In this document: positions 45,711 to 59,700 of the stretch, one piece after another | Layout: every line of letters begins with the position of its first letter | Position numbering within the stretch: the first letter of the stretch is position 1 | DNA from: Erpobdella octoculata | Lineage: Eukaryota; Annelida; Clitellata; Hirudinida; Erpobdellidae | Direction of reading: 5' to 3' | DNA length: 64,000 bases | NCBI GenBank assembly: GCA_963978895.1 | Contig: OZ022242.1 | Coordinates: 23,604,663-23,668,662 of the forward strand | Position numbers and translations under genes: made by a program | The notes under the pieces: model-generated | What the model was told of the DNA's origin: nothing | The model's database searches: none | The model's input: the letters and a program-made list of their open reading frames with translations, nothing else

Positions 45711-47622
45711 GTGAGTTCCAAAGAAGACCCATGTATGAATGGCGCTTGTTTCTGTCCTGACAGATACAAGAGGAGTGTCGTCTTTAATTTCATATCTAGA
45801 GCTTATGAGATCTCAGCTACGTGGGAGATGTTTCATGCCGATATTAAACGCATTAAAGCCCTCCTCGTCAATAATAACTACACAAACACTATGTTTGACG
45901 ACATTTTAAAGGCTTTCCTAGACAGGAAGGTTTCCAATGCACACCCTTCGGATGCTGGCGAGAATACTAAGGATATTTCCTTGTTGTATTGCGCCCAAAT
46001 GCATGACCGCTATAAACTGGATGAAGACATCATTCGATCAATTATCACAGAAAATGTGAAAGTTGCGGATGCCATTAAAAACAAATTTAACTTCAACGTT
46101 TATTACAAGAATAAAAAATCCCATAACATCATCATTCGCAGCAGCTGTTGTTGTCCCGATTTCTTACATCTTACCAATGTTATCTATCAATTTACATGCC
46201 CATATCATCATAGTACACCAGAAGTTTACATTGGGCAGACACAAACGACATTATCCAGGCGTCTCACAATGCATATTCAAGGCGGAAATATTGCTTCTCA
46301 CTTTCTAAAGGTTCATAAGATATGGTTGTCCAGAAAAACCTTACTTGACAATACAATTGTCATTGATCGTGAAAATGATGCTAGTCGTCTAAAGATTCGC
46401 GAAGCCCTCCATATTATCTCCAAACGACCTACACTTAATATACAAGATGACTGTTTTGGACGTACTTTACATTTGTTTGGAAGTGGCTTGATGAGAAAAA
46501 GACCAGCCTGTTTACAACACATTCGTACCCCTTCCAAAGTTGATATGCATCCCGCTATCTTAGGGCATGTGTCGCGTTTACCAGCCAATGATGAATATCC
46601 TGAAACGGGTGATTGTAATCTACCAAACTCTGACGGTACAACAGATGCGGGGCCCTCTTCGGTGGTGGCATCTAATCCTTGTGTTAAAAGTTTGAAACTC
46701 AAAGTTTCATCGGATAAAAATAAACGTAGTCAAAGCCTGTGCATAGCAAGAAAATAGCAAGAAAATCCAGTACAGCAAATGAGAGATCCTCTCCAGTAAC
46801 AACATCTGTTCTCTGTGTTAAGAGTTCTAAACCTGAGGTCTCTTCAGAAATGCGTACGCGTTGTCAAAGCACGTGCTTGGCGGCCAGGTCTTGTATTCCT
46901 CCACAGTTTGTCCTAATAGATAAAGACATACCAAGAACAGGTGGTACAGCTGTCTTCTCTACCAAAGATCTCACAGAAGTGGTTATCTCAACGGAGGAAA
47001 ATCTGAAGTCGCCGGTAGGAGTTTCAGTTCTTCCGATTCGAAGTTCGGCGGAGGAAAATCTGGCGTCGCCGGTGGAAGTTTCAGTTCTTCCGATTCAGAA
47101 TTCAACCGTTGAATTTCCGCGGAGCTCAGAAAATCTTGATAATAATCGTCATCAGCAGGCTAAAAAACTTATGCCTTCTGTTGATTCTGATGATTTTGGT
47201 GATGATGATAGCGTTAATTGTGCTTATGTTGATTGTCTTGATGGTCGTGAGTGTGATGATGAGGCGGGGGAGCTGGCGATGCAGGCTGTGGTATTGTTGT
47301 AGACAATGCTTCTTACGATTGTTGCGTTGCTGAGGCTGATGATGTCTTTGAAGGGGTTGCGAGACTTGTTATCGATGTTGGTGATTTTTGTATTAACCGC
47401 CATGATGAGGTTTCTGTGGATGTTGGTGGGGTGGCGGATGATGATTGTTCTTTACCTAAGAAATCCCATGTTTCTTCTCGTGATGATAAAGAAGTGGCTG
47501 TCACACATTTGTTGTATGAATCTAGACCTGAGATATTACCAATCTCCGGTCGTGATGGGGTTTTGCCGTTTGCACATTTGGTAGATCATGGTAATATAAC
47601 GGTGCGGCGTGTCCGACGCTAG
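45711..47622 (+). pseudogene. PLE family C, C-terminal half with GIY-YIG endonuclease
   Basis: An open frame to 46757 reads CPDRYKRSVVFNFISRAYEI...WEMFHADIKRIKALLVNN (the RT thumb/linker region of Penelope-like proteins) and NVYYKNKKSHNIIIR. The GIY-YIG domain is VIYQFTCPYHHSTPEVYIGQ, TLSRRLTMHI, RLKIREALHI and PTLNIQDD. The Pro/Ser/Asp-rich tail continues through two frameshifts (about 46740, 47300) to GNITVRRVRR and a stop at 47620-47622. A repeated motif (CVKS-K--VSS----R-QS-C-AR) appears twice near the first frameshift. The RT catalytic part is missing; the unit begins just after a (TA)n and hairpin region. Confidence 0.85.
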
Positions 47623-48122
47623 TTCTAGCGACCTTTTCGCTATTATATTTTGATTTTATTTTTTGTTTATTTTAATTTTGGTTTATTCATTTCTTTTTAT
47701 TTTATCTTTTTATTTTTTATTTCTTAATTTATTTTAATTTTATTTCTGGTTTATTTCATTTCTGTTTTAATTTAATTCTGGTTTACTTTATTTCCTCGTT
47801 TTATGGTCATGGGATGAAACTTTATTTTGCTACTTTGATTTGCTGTCGAAATTACCCTATTGTCTTTTTTGTAAGTTTAAATATAAATAATGTACCTGTA
47901 AATTCAGTGCACCTGCTCCCAGGTGAGTTATACGTAAACAGTTTCGTTAGCTGTTGTATTGTCGTAGCGTTGGTCATTTTAATGAAAGTTGTATCGCTGG
48001 TATGTTTTTGGAATTCTATGTTTTTAGTTTTATATTTGAATGGTTTTATTAGTGTTTCTCTATCTTTATATATTTGGCTTTTGTCTAATATTCTATACAT
48101 TGATTGTCCTTACTTTATTATA
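47623..48122 (+). other. PLE family C 3' UTR
   Basis: T-rich non-coding sequence between the family C stop and its hammerhead-like motif. An apparent hydrophobic frame here is low-complexity TTT-rich DNA. Confidence 0.5.
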
Positions 48123-48135
48123 GGGGTTCTGATGA

Positions 48136-48716
<581 letters not shown>

Positions 48717-48717
48717 T

Positions 48718-48792
48718 TTTTAATTTTTTTTCCAATAGTCTAAATCGGTTTAGAAATAATTTATTATCAAACACAAACTCCATAATCTTATA
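48718..48792 (-). pseudogene. PLE family D, N-terminal ORF fragment
   Basis: Minus strand MEFVFDNKLFLNRFRLLEKK and LKII, aligned by the DNK...L...R...E motif with families B and C, then cut by the family B module. Confidence 0.5.
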
Positions 48793-48836
48793 GGCTTATA
48801 GATCTATTTCGGCAATTTTTTGCCATCTTCAGAGCC
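48793..48836 (-). ncRNA. Hammerhead-ribozyme-like motif, PLE family D
   Basis: GGCT (helix I), CTGAAGA core, T, GGCAA-AAAA-TTGCC (strong helix II), GAA core, self-complementary ATAGATCTAT (helix III), A (predicted cleavage), AGCC (exact helix I partner). Confidence 0.65.
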
Positions 48837-49010
48837 GTTTAACTTTTTTAAAAATAAAATGCAGTGACTAAAAGGTAAAAGATACAACTAATTGAAAGGA
48901 ATTAAAATACAATTTAAATAAAATTTAAATTCATTAAGTACAAATTTAACAACATAAAAAATATATTTAAATTAAAATAATTATAATAATAACAGTAATA
49001 ACTAAATAAT

Positions 49011-49633
<623 letters not shown>

Positions 49634-49634
49634 A

Positions 49635-49635
<1 letters not shown>

Positions 49636-49678
<43 letters not shown>
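49636..49678. repeat. (TA)n microsatellite
   Basis: TA tract after the H3 CTAG. Confidence 0.9.
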
Positions 49679-49686
<8 letters not shown>

Positions 49687-50055
49687 GAGATTATGTATGT
49701 AAGTATAGATTCCTTTATGCATTGCTACACCATTCATCCGATCGTAGTGCAATTTTTACACGAGCTTGAGAGCCAATGGGACTCCCAACACCGATCTCCC
49801 GGCTCAGGTGGGCCAAAAAACTTTCCAGGCCGAAAGTGCTTATGTACGACCATGGAATTCTGGATATATCTAGAAATCCATGTGTACGACTATCAAAGAT
49901 AATTTGTGTAATAAAATTCAAATTTAGTTTATGTAACAACGTTTGAAGGTTTCAAACAACGTTTAGCAAATTTATTTTACGTTTTATGGGTTAAAATAAG
50001 TTAAGAAAGAGTGGAAAAGAGAAATTGAGCACAAATGGGAAGGGAACGGGAGTAT
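49679..50055 (+). mobile_element. H1-like element, truncated
   Basis: Contains the GCATTGCTACACCATTCATC segment and later TTAGCAAATTTATTTTACG and TGGAAAAGAGAAATTGAGC, found in H1 at 45000. It runs into a (GTAT)-rich tract at the RLE LINE boundary. Confidence 0.6.
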
Positions 50056-50092
50056 GTATGTATGTCTGTATGTCTGTATGTGTGTGTGTTCA

Positions 50093-50410
50093 CTCCTGAA
50101 GAGCTTTTCTGTGGAGGTCATCAGAAGAAAACCCCCCCTCGAGCAAACGTTTCGGCTCTTTAATTTCTTGACGTTCTAAGGGGGGCGAGCCACGTTCGAC
50201 GGACGAACGTCCTCCGGCAGAAAATGTTTTTGTTCTTTTCCGACATCGAATTTCTATCATTCCTTGCATCGTGGCAGATATTTGTCATGCAAATAAACTC
50301 GCGACTTTAGAGAAATTCAGACTATTCAAGTGAGAAAACCTTCGACGACATAACGGCTTCGCTTTCGTAGCGGTACTTAATATCGCCACGTAAACAAAGA
50401 CGAAGCAATT
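50093..50410 (-). other. Terminal repeat X' of the RLE LINE (after copy 1 stop)
   Basis: It begins immediately after the copy 1 stop codon and ends at ...CTTCAGGAGTGAACACACAC, next to (CATA)-like DNA. It matches the leader of copy 3 (60941-61120) nearly exactly over their shared part. It contains the conserved stem described at 61015-61068. Confidence 0.75.
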
Positions 50411-53400
50411 CTATTCTTGCGGAGCGGAGAGAGCGGCTTCTAAATTTGGAAAATCTTCTTTTTTCTCTCTTTGAGACCAAATCCAGAATGAAGCCGATTC
50501 TGCTGCTTCAGAAATCTGTTTAATTGCACGGGTCCGCTCTCTGTTAGACATTCCCAGGGCCCGCAGCAACTTTAGCAAAGATTTACCAACCAAACCGCGT
50601 GCTCCGACTTCAACAGCAAAAAGCTCAGCTCTTGAGCCATTTGCTTCCAAATCCAACATCAATTCTCTGTATCTTTCTAATTTCATGATGTTACTGGCCT
50701 CCATGTTGCTTTCCCAAGGCACTGTCAACTCGATGAGAAGAAATGTCTTGGCCAGACTCGAAAAAACAACTATGTCTGGCCTTTTTCCACTTTCCTTTAT
50801 TGAAACTGGGAAGCACTTTTCCGTTTTCAGATCGGCAGAGACCCTCCAGTCGTTCGCCGCATGGAAAACATTCTCTCCTTCCGTGAGGGTTCTTTTTGGG
50901 CGATTTAGCTGCGGCAATCCCTCTCTCAAAAAATAAATCCTCCTCCTAGGTTTCACCTCCATTGAGTTGGCTTTTCGGCAGGCCTCTTTTACAAATCCCA
51001 GCAGCTTTTGGAGAACAAGGTTGTGGCGCCACGTGTATCTACCATGAGAAAGGGAATAGGAGCAGGAGGAAAGAATATGAATCAATGACTGCGACTGACC
51101 GCAGAGCTGACACTCATCGTTCTCAATTAATTTCCATTTCTTTAAATTGCTGGCTGTTGGCAGCTGATCATACATCGATCTAATGAGGAACGATAGCCGC
51201 ACTGGAGCATAGCGCCATATATCTTCCCATGACAGAGACCGCTGAACTGTCTCCTCCCATCTGGTCCAGTCGCCTTGCTGTGACAATTGTGCGCTCTTCA
51301 CAACTCTCTCGCTTTCTATCGCTTGCTTTCTGTCCTGAACAATCAAGTCTGATCTTTCCTGAGCGTTTGCCTTGGACCACCAGAGATGGTGGTTCCATCC
51401 AACACCATGCCGCCCCAACTGAACTGCTCCGGTCCTTTCAGTCCACTGGAGAGAAACCGTGGCATTCTCTATTTCAACCCTAGCATTCCATTTGGTTCCT
51501 GAGATTAGAGTTGGTTTTACCTCAGCGACTCTCTGATCCGTTGAATTATCGAGCATCATCTGAGTTCTCAGTTTGCTGATCTTGAAATCTTCAACAAAAG
51601 ACCGCAATGGAAGTCTCAGCTTGGCTGTTTTGCCGTAGAGAGCCACAGACGTCAATCCCGGAGGCAGACCCAACCATTGACGTGTAAAACGAGCTATCTT
51701 TCTTTCTAGTTTCTCCACAACTTGCAGACCAATTTCATAGACTGTCAAAGGCCAAAGCAGTCTTGGCACTAAAACAAATTGCAAAATCCACACTTTGAAC
51801 CTGCTCTGAAGCGGAGCAGCATTAATGCTTTCCATGGAGACAGTTGCCATACGGAGAATAGAAGCACCCTGATCAACGTCATTCAGGGATTTACAATACC
51901 ATCTACCGAGACTTTTCACTGGTTCGTCGCTCACTGTTGGAATCTTGTTACCATCAACAGAGAAAACGGTGTATTCATCAATTTTACCGCGACGCAGGGA
52001 GAGACTTCTCGATTTAGATGCTTTAAAACTCATTCCGCACCATTTGAGTAGATCGCTGAAGACATCAAGTGTCCGTCTCATTGAAATACACTTATTCAAA
52101 CTAATTGTCGTGTCGTCCATGAAAGCTCTCAGAGGTGGCATGAAAATACCTCGGCCGACATAAACATCTTCTACCCTTGCACCAACTGAATTCAGAAGTA
52201 GTTGCATTGCTAGCACGAATAATATGGGAGAAATAGAGCACCCCATGGCTATACCGACCTGAAGACGAAACCAATCGGTTGAACACGTCTTTGTCGATAA
52301 TCTCAGGTGAAAATCTTGAAAATACTGTCGTAGAATATCCATAACGAACTTTGGAACATGGTGCATCGTCAAAGCTCTCCAAATCAGCTGGTGACGAACC
52401 GCTCCATAAGCATTTGCAAGATCAAGCCAAACGACGTGCAAACTGAGTCGATTCTGTTTTGCTCTTTTTATAGACTCCCAGATCATGGTAGAATGTTCGA
52501 TGCAACCAGGAACACCAGGGATTCCTCCTTTCTGAATTGACTTGTCTATGTAGTCGTTTTGTGTTAGATAGCTCGTCAACCTCTTGGCAAGCACAGCAAA
52601 AAATATTTTTCCTTCAACATTGAGAAGAGAAATTGGTCTGAACTGATTGATGTCGACTGAAACTTTCTCCTTTGGTATAAAAATGCCTTCAGCTTTTTGC
52701 AACTCTTTATCAACAGACCCGGAAGTCCAAGCAGACTTGAGCAATGAGTGTAAAACTTTCAACACACCCGGACATTTTTTATACACCAGGTATGGTACAC
52801 CATTTGGGCCTGGAGCAGATCTATTTCTTGTTTTTCGGAGGAATTGGGATATGTCAAAAATTGAAATTACTCCCTCGTTGAAAGCAACCTTTGGAAGAGG
52901 AATCTCGGGAAGATCTGATCTTTCAGCTAGTTCTTTGTCGCCCAAGGGGTCAATGAAAGCAGCTCGGAAGTGATGATCAAGCTGCTCTTTACTGACTTGC
53001 AGAGTACCTGACTTTGGTGGATCGAGCAAGCTTTTACCATAACGGAATGGATCTCTGACAAACTGGAATCTTGCCTTCCTTTGTTCTCTTTTCTTTACCC
53101 GCAAACGTTCTGCTCGCAAGAGTGCACTCAATCGCTGCCTCAAGTCATGTCGTAATGCTGAGAGCCCTGGTTTCTCGTTGTCTGGAGCTCTCCTCCATTG
53201 TTGACGAAGTCGTTTTTTTTCTTTTTTGAGTCTAGCAATCTCTCGTTGTCGCCTTGAAATATGAGTTTTTTCGCCTCTGTCCATGAGAACTTTTTCCTTG
53301 GAACCGAACATCTCTAAACACTTGTTGTAAATGGTGTCAGTTAGATTGTTCACTTGAAACATTGGAAGTTCTTTCATCTGCACTTTGAGAAGCTTGGAAA

Positions 53401-53559
53401 GTATCTCGTCGAGCTTCGACCAATCCGCTTTGTGAGCAGCAGCGGGGAAGTTAATTCCAGCCCGAGGTTGCCTATTCTCGTCGCTATCAGGATCGTGGAA
53501 CCTGTCGGGGCTGTGGTTGGCATCCGGCCCGACTTGGCCCGGCGTTTTACCTGAAGCAA
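50411..53559 (-). CDS. RLE-type LINE protein, copy 1 (5' truncated)
   Basis: An unbroken frame of about 1,049 codons from the (CATA)n junction to a TAG at 50411-50413. A basic RRQREIARLKKEKKRLRQQW region precedes the RT, which has RSAPGPNGVPYL, INQFRPISLLNVEGKIFFAV, QKGGIPGVPGCIEHSTMIWE, WLDLANAYGAVRHQL, GIAMGCSISPILF and catalytic FMDD (AFMDDTT). A CCHC knuckle CQLCGQSQSLIHILSSC follows. The C-terminal restriction-like endonuclease is RPDIVVFSSLAKTFLLIELT then VPWESNMEAS. This layout belongs to the R2-type superfamily and looks closest to the NeSL/Hero group. The N-terminal zinc finger seen in copies 2 and 3 is lost by truncation. The frame also happens to stay open through the (CATA)n, giving a spurious YIHT-repeat N terminus. 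Confidence 0.9.
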
Positions 53560-53560
53560 T

Positions 53561-53879
53561 GTATGTATGTATGTATGTATGTATGTATGTATGTATGTAT
53601 GTATGTATGTATGTATGTATGTATGTATGTATGTATGTATGTATGTATGTATGTATGTATGTATGTATGTATGTATGTATGTATGTATGTATGTATGTAT
53701 GTATGTATGTATGTATGTATGTATGTATGTATGTATGTATGTATGTATGTATGTATGTATGTATGTATGTATGTATGTATGTATGTATGTATGTATGTAT
53801 GTATGTATGTATGTATGTATGTATGTATGTATGTACGTACGTATGTATGTATGTATGTATGTATGTATGTATGTATGTA
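53561..53879. repeat. (GTAT)n microsatellite, about 319 bp
   Basis: Nearly pure tetranucleotide repeat with a small GTACGTAC interruption near 53833. It lies between the truncated 5' end of RLE LINE copy 1 and the CTAG end of H2 copy 4. Confidence 0.95.
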
Positions 53880-55008
53880 CTAGCAGTGCCCATAGCGGCT
53901 TCGCTCGCATGAAATTAGAGAATTTGAACTGTGCAAACATAGTAGAGTACGGCACGGATCAATTTTTTAGGTCTCGGCTCCGCCCGTCGACAACTTGGCC
54001 CAGCCCGTTTCAAAAACCGAAATTCCTGGCCCGGCACGGCCCGTCTAATATGGGCCCGGCCCGTTTTTCCAGAGGCCTAGAAGTTCTATATACTTGATGA
54101 AAAACTTCGACCCGTTCACCTTGACTTCAGGTTTAGCCCGGCCCGTCTGAACACGCAAAAATCACTAAAATGTCTATATACTTGGTTAAAATCCTCGGCC
54201 CGTCCCACCTTGATTTAAGGTTTGGGCAGGGCCGTATGAAGACCCTAAAATAACGGCTTGGCCCGTCCGTCCGGTGATAAACTGAACTCATCTAATTTTA
54301 GTAGAAACCAAATACTAATTTATACTCCTGTAGCATCTACAGTTTTCGAGTAGCAGTTACATTAAAAACCAAATAACCTTATTTTCCACCCCACATTTGA
54401 GGTCCTGGAAACCAAATTTAAAAAAACGGTAAAACACGTATATCTTTATTTTTAGAATAGAAACTAAATACTAATTTTTACATCTGTGATATTTACAGTT
54501 TTTGAGCAGCAGTTACTTTAAAAAACAAATAACTCTATTTTCCACCCCACGTTTAAAGTCCTGGAAACCAAATTTTCAAAAAATGCTAAAACACGTATTT
54601 CATTTTTTTGGAGTAGAAACTAAATACTAATTTTTACTCCTGTAGCATTCACAGTTTTTGAGTAGCAGCTACTTTAAAAACCAAATAACCCAATTTTCCA
54701 ACCCACATTTGAGGTCCGGGAAACCGAATTTTCAAAAAATGGTGAAACACGTATCTTTTTATTTTTCAAGAAGAATCCATATACCAAATTTCAAAATCTC
54801 CTCATTTTTGGTTTTCGAGATATACATTGTTTTAGAAAAAAGTTTGTTTTCCAGTTTTTTCCCCTCAGGAGCAAAATTTTCAAAAATCCTTCCTTAGTGG
54901 ATGCTCACGCAATAAAAGTAATATAAGTTCCAAATTTCACGTTCCTAGGATGAAGCGTTTGAGCTCGGCGTTGATTATCAGTCAGTCAGTCAGTCAGTCA
55001 GGGCATGT

Positions 55009-55013
<5 letters not shown>
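53880..55013 (-). mobile_element. Helitron-like element H2, copy 4
   Basis: CTAG at 53880-53883, the GGCCCGGC-rich segment, several 170-bp units, (GACT)n and the AAAAGAACATG 5' end merging with (TA)n at 55014. It is inserted at the edge of the (GTAT)n tract. Confidence 0.75.

Positions 55014-55099
<86 letters not shown>
55014..55099. repeat. (TA)n microsatellite
   Basis: TA tract between H2 copy 4 and an H1 copy. Confidence 0.9.
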
Positions 55100-55530
55100 C
55101 TAGCGGAGGTACCCGCGTTGTCCGGGGTTTTTAAAGGTTTTTTTAATGCTTGTCTCTCTCGCTCCCGTTTCCTTCCCCGCTTGTTTTCCCGCTCCCGGTC
55201 GCTTTCCCGTTCCTGCTTGCTCTCCCGTTCTCGGTTGGTTTTTCCTCCAGGTCGCTTTCCCGTTCCCGGTCGGTTTTTTGCTCCAGACCGTTTTTCCGCT
55301 CCCTGACGCTTTCCCGTTTCCGTTTTTTTCCCGCTCCAGGTCGATTTACCGTTCCGGGTTGCTTTCCCGCTCCTGGTCACTTTTCCTCTCTCGGTCGCTT
55401 TTCCGCTCCCGGTTGTTTTCCCGTTCCCGGTCGCTTTCTCGGTCGCGTTCCCTTTCCCGCTCGATCTTTCGCTCTCAGTTGGCTTCCCGTTTCCGCTCAT
55501 TTATGTATATATATATATATATAGACCCGC
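55100..55530 (-). mobile_element. Helitron-like element H1 (3' end at the left)
   Basis: CTAG at 55100-55103, a decayed hairpin (CCCGCGTTGTCCGGGG) and a diverged C-rich minisatellite with many substitutions, so an older copy. Confidence 0.65.
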
Positions 55531-55820
55531 TCGCTCACCCGCTCTACTCCGCTTATTTTGAGACGGATTTCAAATTTTTTTCTCTATATTTGATTCCCCT
55601 TGACTCTCAAAGTTGTGTGAAAATTTAATTACGATCGGATGAATGGTGTAGCAATGCATAAAGGACATACATACATACATATTGCCCGGGGTTTTTAGAG
55701 GTTTACCTAATGCGTTTCTTTTTCGCTCCCGTTTCCTTCCCGCTTGCGCTCCCGCTCCAGGTCGTTATCCGTTCCCTGCTCATTTTTTCGCTCTCAGTTC
55801 CCCCCCCCCGTAGATCCGAT
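55531..55820 (-). mobile_element. H1 5' portion plus partial second H1
   Basis: Shared GACGGATTTCAAA, ATTTGATTCCCCTTGACTCT and CGGATGAATGGTGTAGCAAT segments, then (CATA) and another H1 3' remnant (TTGCCCGGGGTTTTTAGAGG at about 55683). Confidence 0.6.
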
Positions 55821-55824
55821 TCTA

Positions 55825-56014
55825 CATACATACATACATACATACATACATACATACATACATACATACATACATACATACATACATACATACATACATA
55901 CATACATACATACATACATACATACATACATACATACATACATACATACATACATACATACATACATACATACATACATACATACATACATACATACATA
56001 CATACATACATACA
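55825..56014. repeat. (CATA)n microsatellite
   Basis: About 190 bp of CATA directly before the start of RLE LINE copy 2. Confidence 0.95.
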
Positions 56015-56535
56015 TCCTCCTTTGTTTACAAGTTCAGGGACGAAGTCGCGTTATGGCTGCCGGCGAAAGTTTCGGTTGTTTGCAATAGAAGGAAAGTTGC
56101 TGGCGTTTAGAAAATAATCGAAACAATGTTTCCTGCCATTATGGTTTGTGGTGTTTCTCGTTTGGTGAAAGTGATGGCATGGCTCGAAGTTCCGGAGGTG
56201 AATGTTTCTTTCGGTATCGGAATCTGGCGGTTTGGTGGATGCTACAGTTACTACATGCTCAAGTTCCGGCGTTTGAAAGACAGTTTCTCATCTTGTTACA
56301 GTTGCTTGACGGTTTCAAAATGACTTCTTGGTTCTGGTACTTTGAAGATTTGCCGGTTATCTGGTTCTGGTCGGAAACGGCATGTGATACACAAATTTCG
56401 TCAGGGGGCGGCCGTCTGATCAACGGTCGTGGCCCGCCCTCCCGTGGTAGCGTCAGGAAAAGGGCCGAAACGCTGGGAGGGTCTTCCTCTGAAGACCTCT
56501 GACGAACTTGCTCGAAGAAGAGTTTTCACATACAT
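56015..56535 (+). repeat. Terminal repeat X, left copy (521 bp)
   Basis: Colinear and, on inspection, identical to 60244-60764. It starts TCCTCCTTTGTTTACAAGTT and ends GTTTTCACATACAT. It holds a nested stem (CCCTCCC/GGGAGGG with AGCGT/ACGCT) at 56437-56481. It lies upstream of the copy 2 ORF. Confidence 0.85.
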
Positions 56536-56709
56536 TTCATGGGCATTAGCCATCGGACACTCAGGAAAGACTGAGGGGCGCTCGGGGAAGACCGAGTGGC
56601 ACCGGGAAAGACCGGAGACATCTTGGAGAGACAAGAACTACGGGTGTCTTGGCCTGGCTAGCCGGGGCACATTTCCGTCTTCGCATGCTACATCTACAAC
56701 AAAAGAATT

Positions 56710-59700
56710 ATGCCCCCAGAGCTCTTACCGAAAGGGGGGGAGAATGATGAGCTCATCAATGGACTACAGGATGATGAACCGGCTTTTCCAAGGAACCCTG
56801 ATGGGGGTTTGCCCGTGTTGTGTGTGTGTGGAAAAAGCTTTAAGACAGTCCGAGGAATGAAAGTTCACAGAACAAAAATGGGATGTCTTCCCGCTTCTGT
56901 TCGCCGCCCATCATCTCTCAGTGCGGGCTCAGTTTCGTCGGCTCAAGAAGTTCCAGAACCCATCCATGTTCCACAGATTGCTTTCGACGGAGGAACTGAA
57001 TGTGTTTGTGGAAGAAGATTTAAGTCAATTCGCGGAATGAATGTTCATAAAACTAAAATGGGTTGTCAAACTGCTATCAATCAACGCTCTGCATCAACCA
57101 AGGAGGCAGGTAACACGTCTGACTACGCCGGGCCGGAAGCTAACCACAGCCCCGACAAAGTCTCCGATTCAGAAGCAGATGTAAATTCAGAACCCAAGAC
57201 AAGAATTAAATTTCCGAAAGCAATTGACACTTCAGCTTGGTCAACATTAGACTTGGAGTTGACGAGATTACTCAAAGCCCAGTTGAGGGAGAATCCACAA
57301 CTCGATATGAAAACCTTCTCAGAAATTATCTACAAAAAATGTTTGATTCATTTGGTGTGGTCCAGAAAAACCCGGTTCACACGCATGCAGCAGTATCCAG
57401 ACGGCAGAGAGAAATTGAAAAATTAAAGAAGGAGCGAAAGAAACTCAGGCGACAATGGAGAATCGCAGAGGGGGTCGAAAAAGTTGGTCTGTCTGAACTG
57501 TGGCGGGATGTAAAAAATCGGCTCCGGGCTCTCAGGGCTGCAGAAAGACTCCGGAAAAAGAAAAGTGAGCAAAAGAAAGCCAGATGCAAATTCATGGAAA
57601 ATCCATTTTGCTTCGGAAAAAGTTTGCTGGATCCACCAAAATCTGGCACTCTTCGAGCGACAAAACAAGAATTAGATGAGCACTTCCGTTTGGCGTTCAA
57701 AGATCCTCTTAGCGATTCAGAGCTGCCGGAAAGAACCGATTTTCCCGAAGTACAGTTGCCGAAAGTGGCTTTCGACGGTGGAGAGATAAAGATGAATGAA
57801 GTATCTCAGTTTCTAAAAAAAACGAGGAACAAATCTGCCCCAGGTCCCAACGGCATTCCATATTTGTTATACAAGAGATGTCCAGGCGTGCAAAAGCTGC
57901 TCTACAACCGTTTAAAGATTGCATGGCGATCTAGATGCGTAGATAGGGAATGGCAGAAGGCGGAGGGAGTTTTTATCCCCAAAGAAAAAGATTCGGTCAA
58001 TATCAACCAATTCCGACCAATCTCACTTTTGAACGTGGAGGGAAAAATATTTTTCGCTGTTCTGGCCAAGAGGCTCACGGATTTTGCAATTCGTAATGAG
58101 TACATTGACAGATCCGTGCAAAAAGGAGGAGTCCCCGGAGTACCGGGATGTATCGAGCACTCATCCATGATTTGGGAGGCCATCAAAAGAGCAAAACAAA
58201 ACCAACTCAGCCTGCATGTGGTCTGGCTTGATTTAGCAAACGCGTACGGGACTGTTCGCCATCAATTGCTCTGGAAGACACTCAAAAGGCACAATGTTCC
58301 AGAATTCCTCATCGATGTTCTGCAACAGTATTTTCGCCGTTTTAGGCTACGTCTGTCAACATCGACGTGCTCCACAGAGTGGTTCAACTTGCGGGTCGGA
58401 ATTGCTATGGGGTGTTCAATTTCTCCCATCCTATTTGTTCTGGCTATGCAATTATTGCTCGGTTCGATTGCGTCTCGGGTTCAGGATGTTTACCTGGGAA
58501 AAGGAATTTTCATGCCATCAATAAAAGCCTTCATGGACGACACTACTCTTATCTTGAATCACTGCGGCAAAATGCGCCGTATTCTTCAAAATTTCAACGA
58601 CTTGTTGTCCTGGTGTGGAATGAAGTTCAAGCCAACCAAATCGAGAAGCCTTTCTTTGCGACATGGAGAGATTGATGGTTTTGTCTCATTCTCGGTGGCT
58701 GGTTGCGAAATCCCAACAATCCAGCAAGAGCCTGTGAAAAGCTTGGGAAGATGGTACAACGTCTCCATGAATGATTTGAGTCGGAGCAGCATCGTTCTGC
58801 AGGGCTTGGTTGAGGACTTGAGGAAAATCAATTCAACCGAGCTGCAGGGAAAGTTCAAGGTATGGCTGGTACAGTTTGTTTTGATACCGAGGTTGCTATG
58901 GCCATTAACAATCTATGAGATATGTTTATCTCACGTGGAGCGAATGGAGAAGAAAATGAACTGCTGCATTCGGAAATGGCTAGGACTTCCACCGGCGTTA
59001 ACAACTTTAGCTCTATACAGTAAGTCAGCTAAGTTAGCTCTTCCATTCAAGTCCCTAGTAGAAGAGTACAAGATTAGCAAGATACGGACACAGTTGATGC
59101 TGGACAACTCTTCAGACCCATGTATCGTGAATGTGGGCCCATCAGTTGGATCGGGAAAAGGCTGGACTGCAGGGAGGGACATCCGTGAAGCCGAGGGATC
59201 TTTGCAATGGTCTGAAAAGCTCGGAGCAGTGCAACCGGGACGGCTCGGTCTGGGTTGGTTCCATCATGTGTGGTGGTCTAAGGCCTCGTCGCAGGAAAGG
59301 ACAAACCTGATTATTCAAGACAGAAGGCGAGCAATGGAGTTGGAAAGAGTGCAGTTAGGTGCTCAGATGTCGCAACAGGGCGATTGGACTAGATGGGAGG
59401 CGGCAGTTCAACATTCGATGACATGGAATGAGTTGTGGCGTTACTCGCCCATCCGCCTATCTTTTGTGATTAGAGCGATGTATGATCAACTGCCGACAGC
59501 TTCGAACTTAGTGAAGTGGGGAAAGCTTGAAAATGAAGCCTGCAAGCTGTGTGAGAAAACAGAAACTCTGATTCATATTCTCTCATGTTGTCCGTATGCT
59601 TTGGCAAAGGGAAGATACACGTGGCGCCACAATGAGGTTCTAAGAGAGATACTGGGCATTATCAAGGAGAACTGCAGACTAGCCAATTCGATGCAGTTGT

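Noticed and set aside
47814..48110. Hydrophobic plus-strand ORF upstream of the family C hammerhead
   Set aside because: T-rich 3' UTR sequence giving Phe/Leu/Ile/Val codons; no homology, and it continues into (TA)n.
53563..54097. MYVC and YIHT repeat frames across (GTAT)n/(CATA)n
   Set aside because: Tetranucleotide repeats give open frames by composition. The apparent 110-residue YIHT N terminus of RLE LINE copy 1 is not part of the protein.
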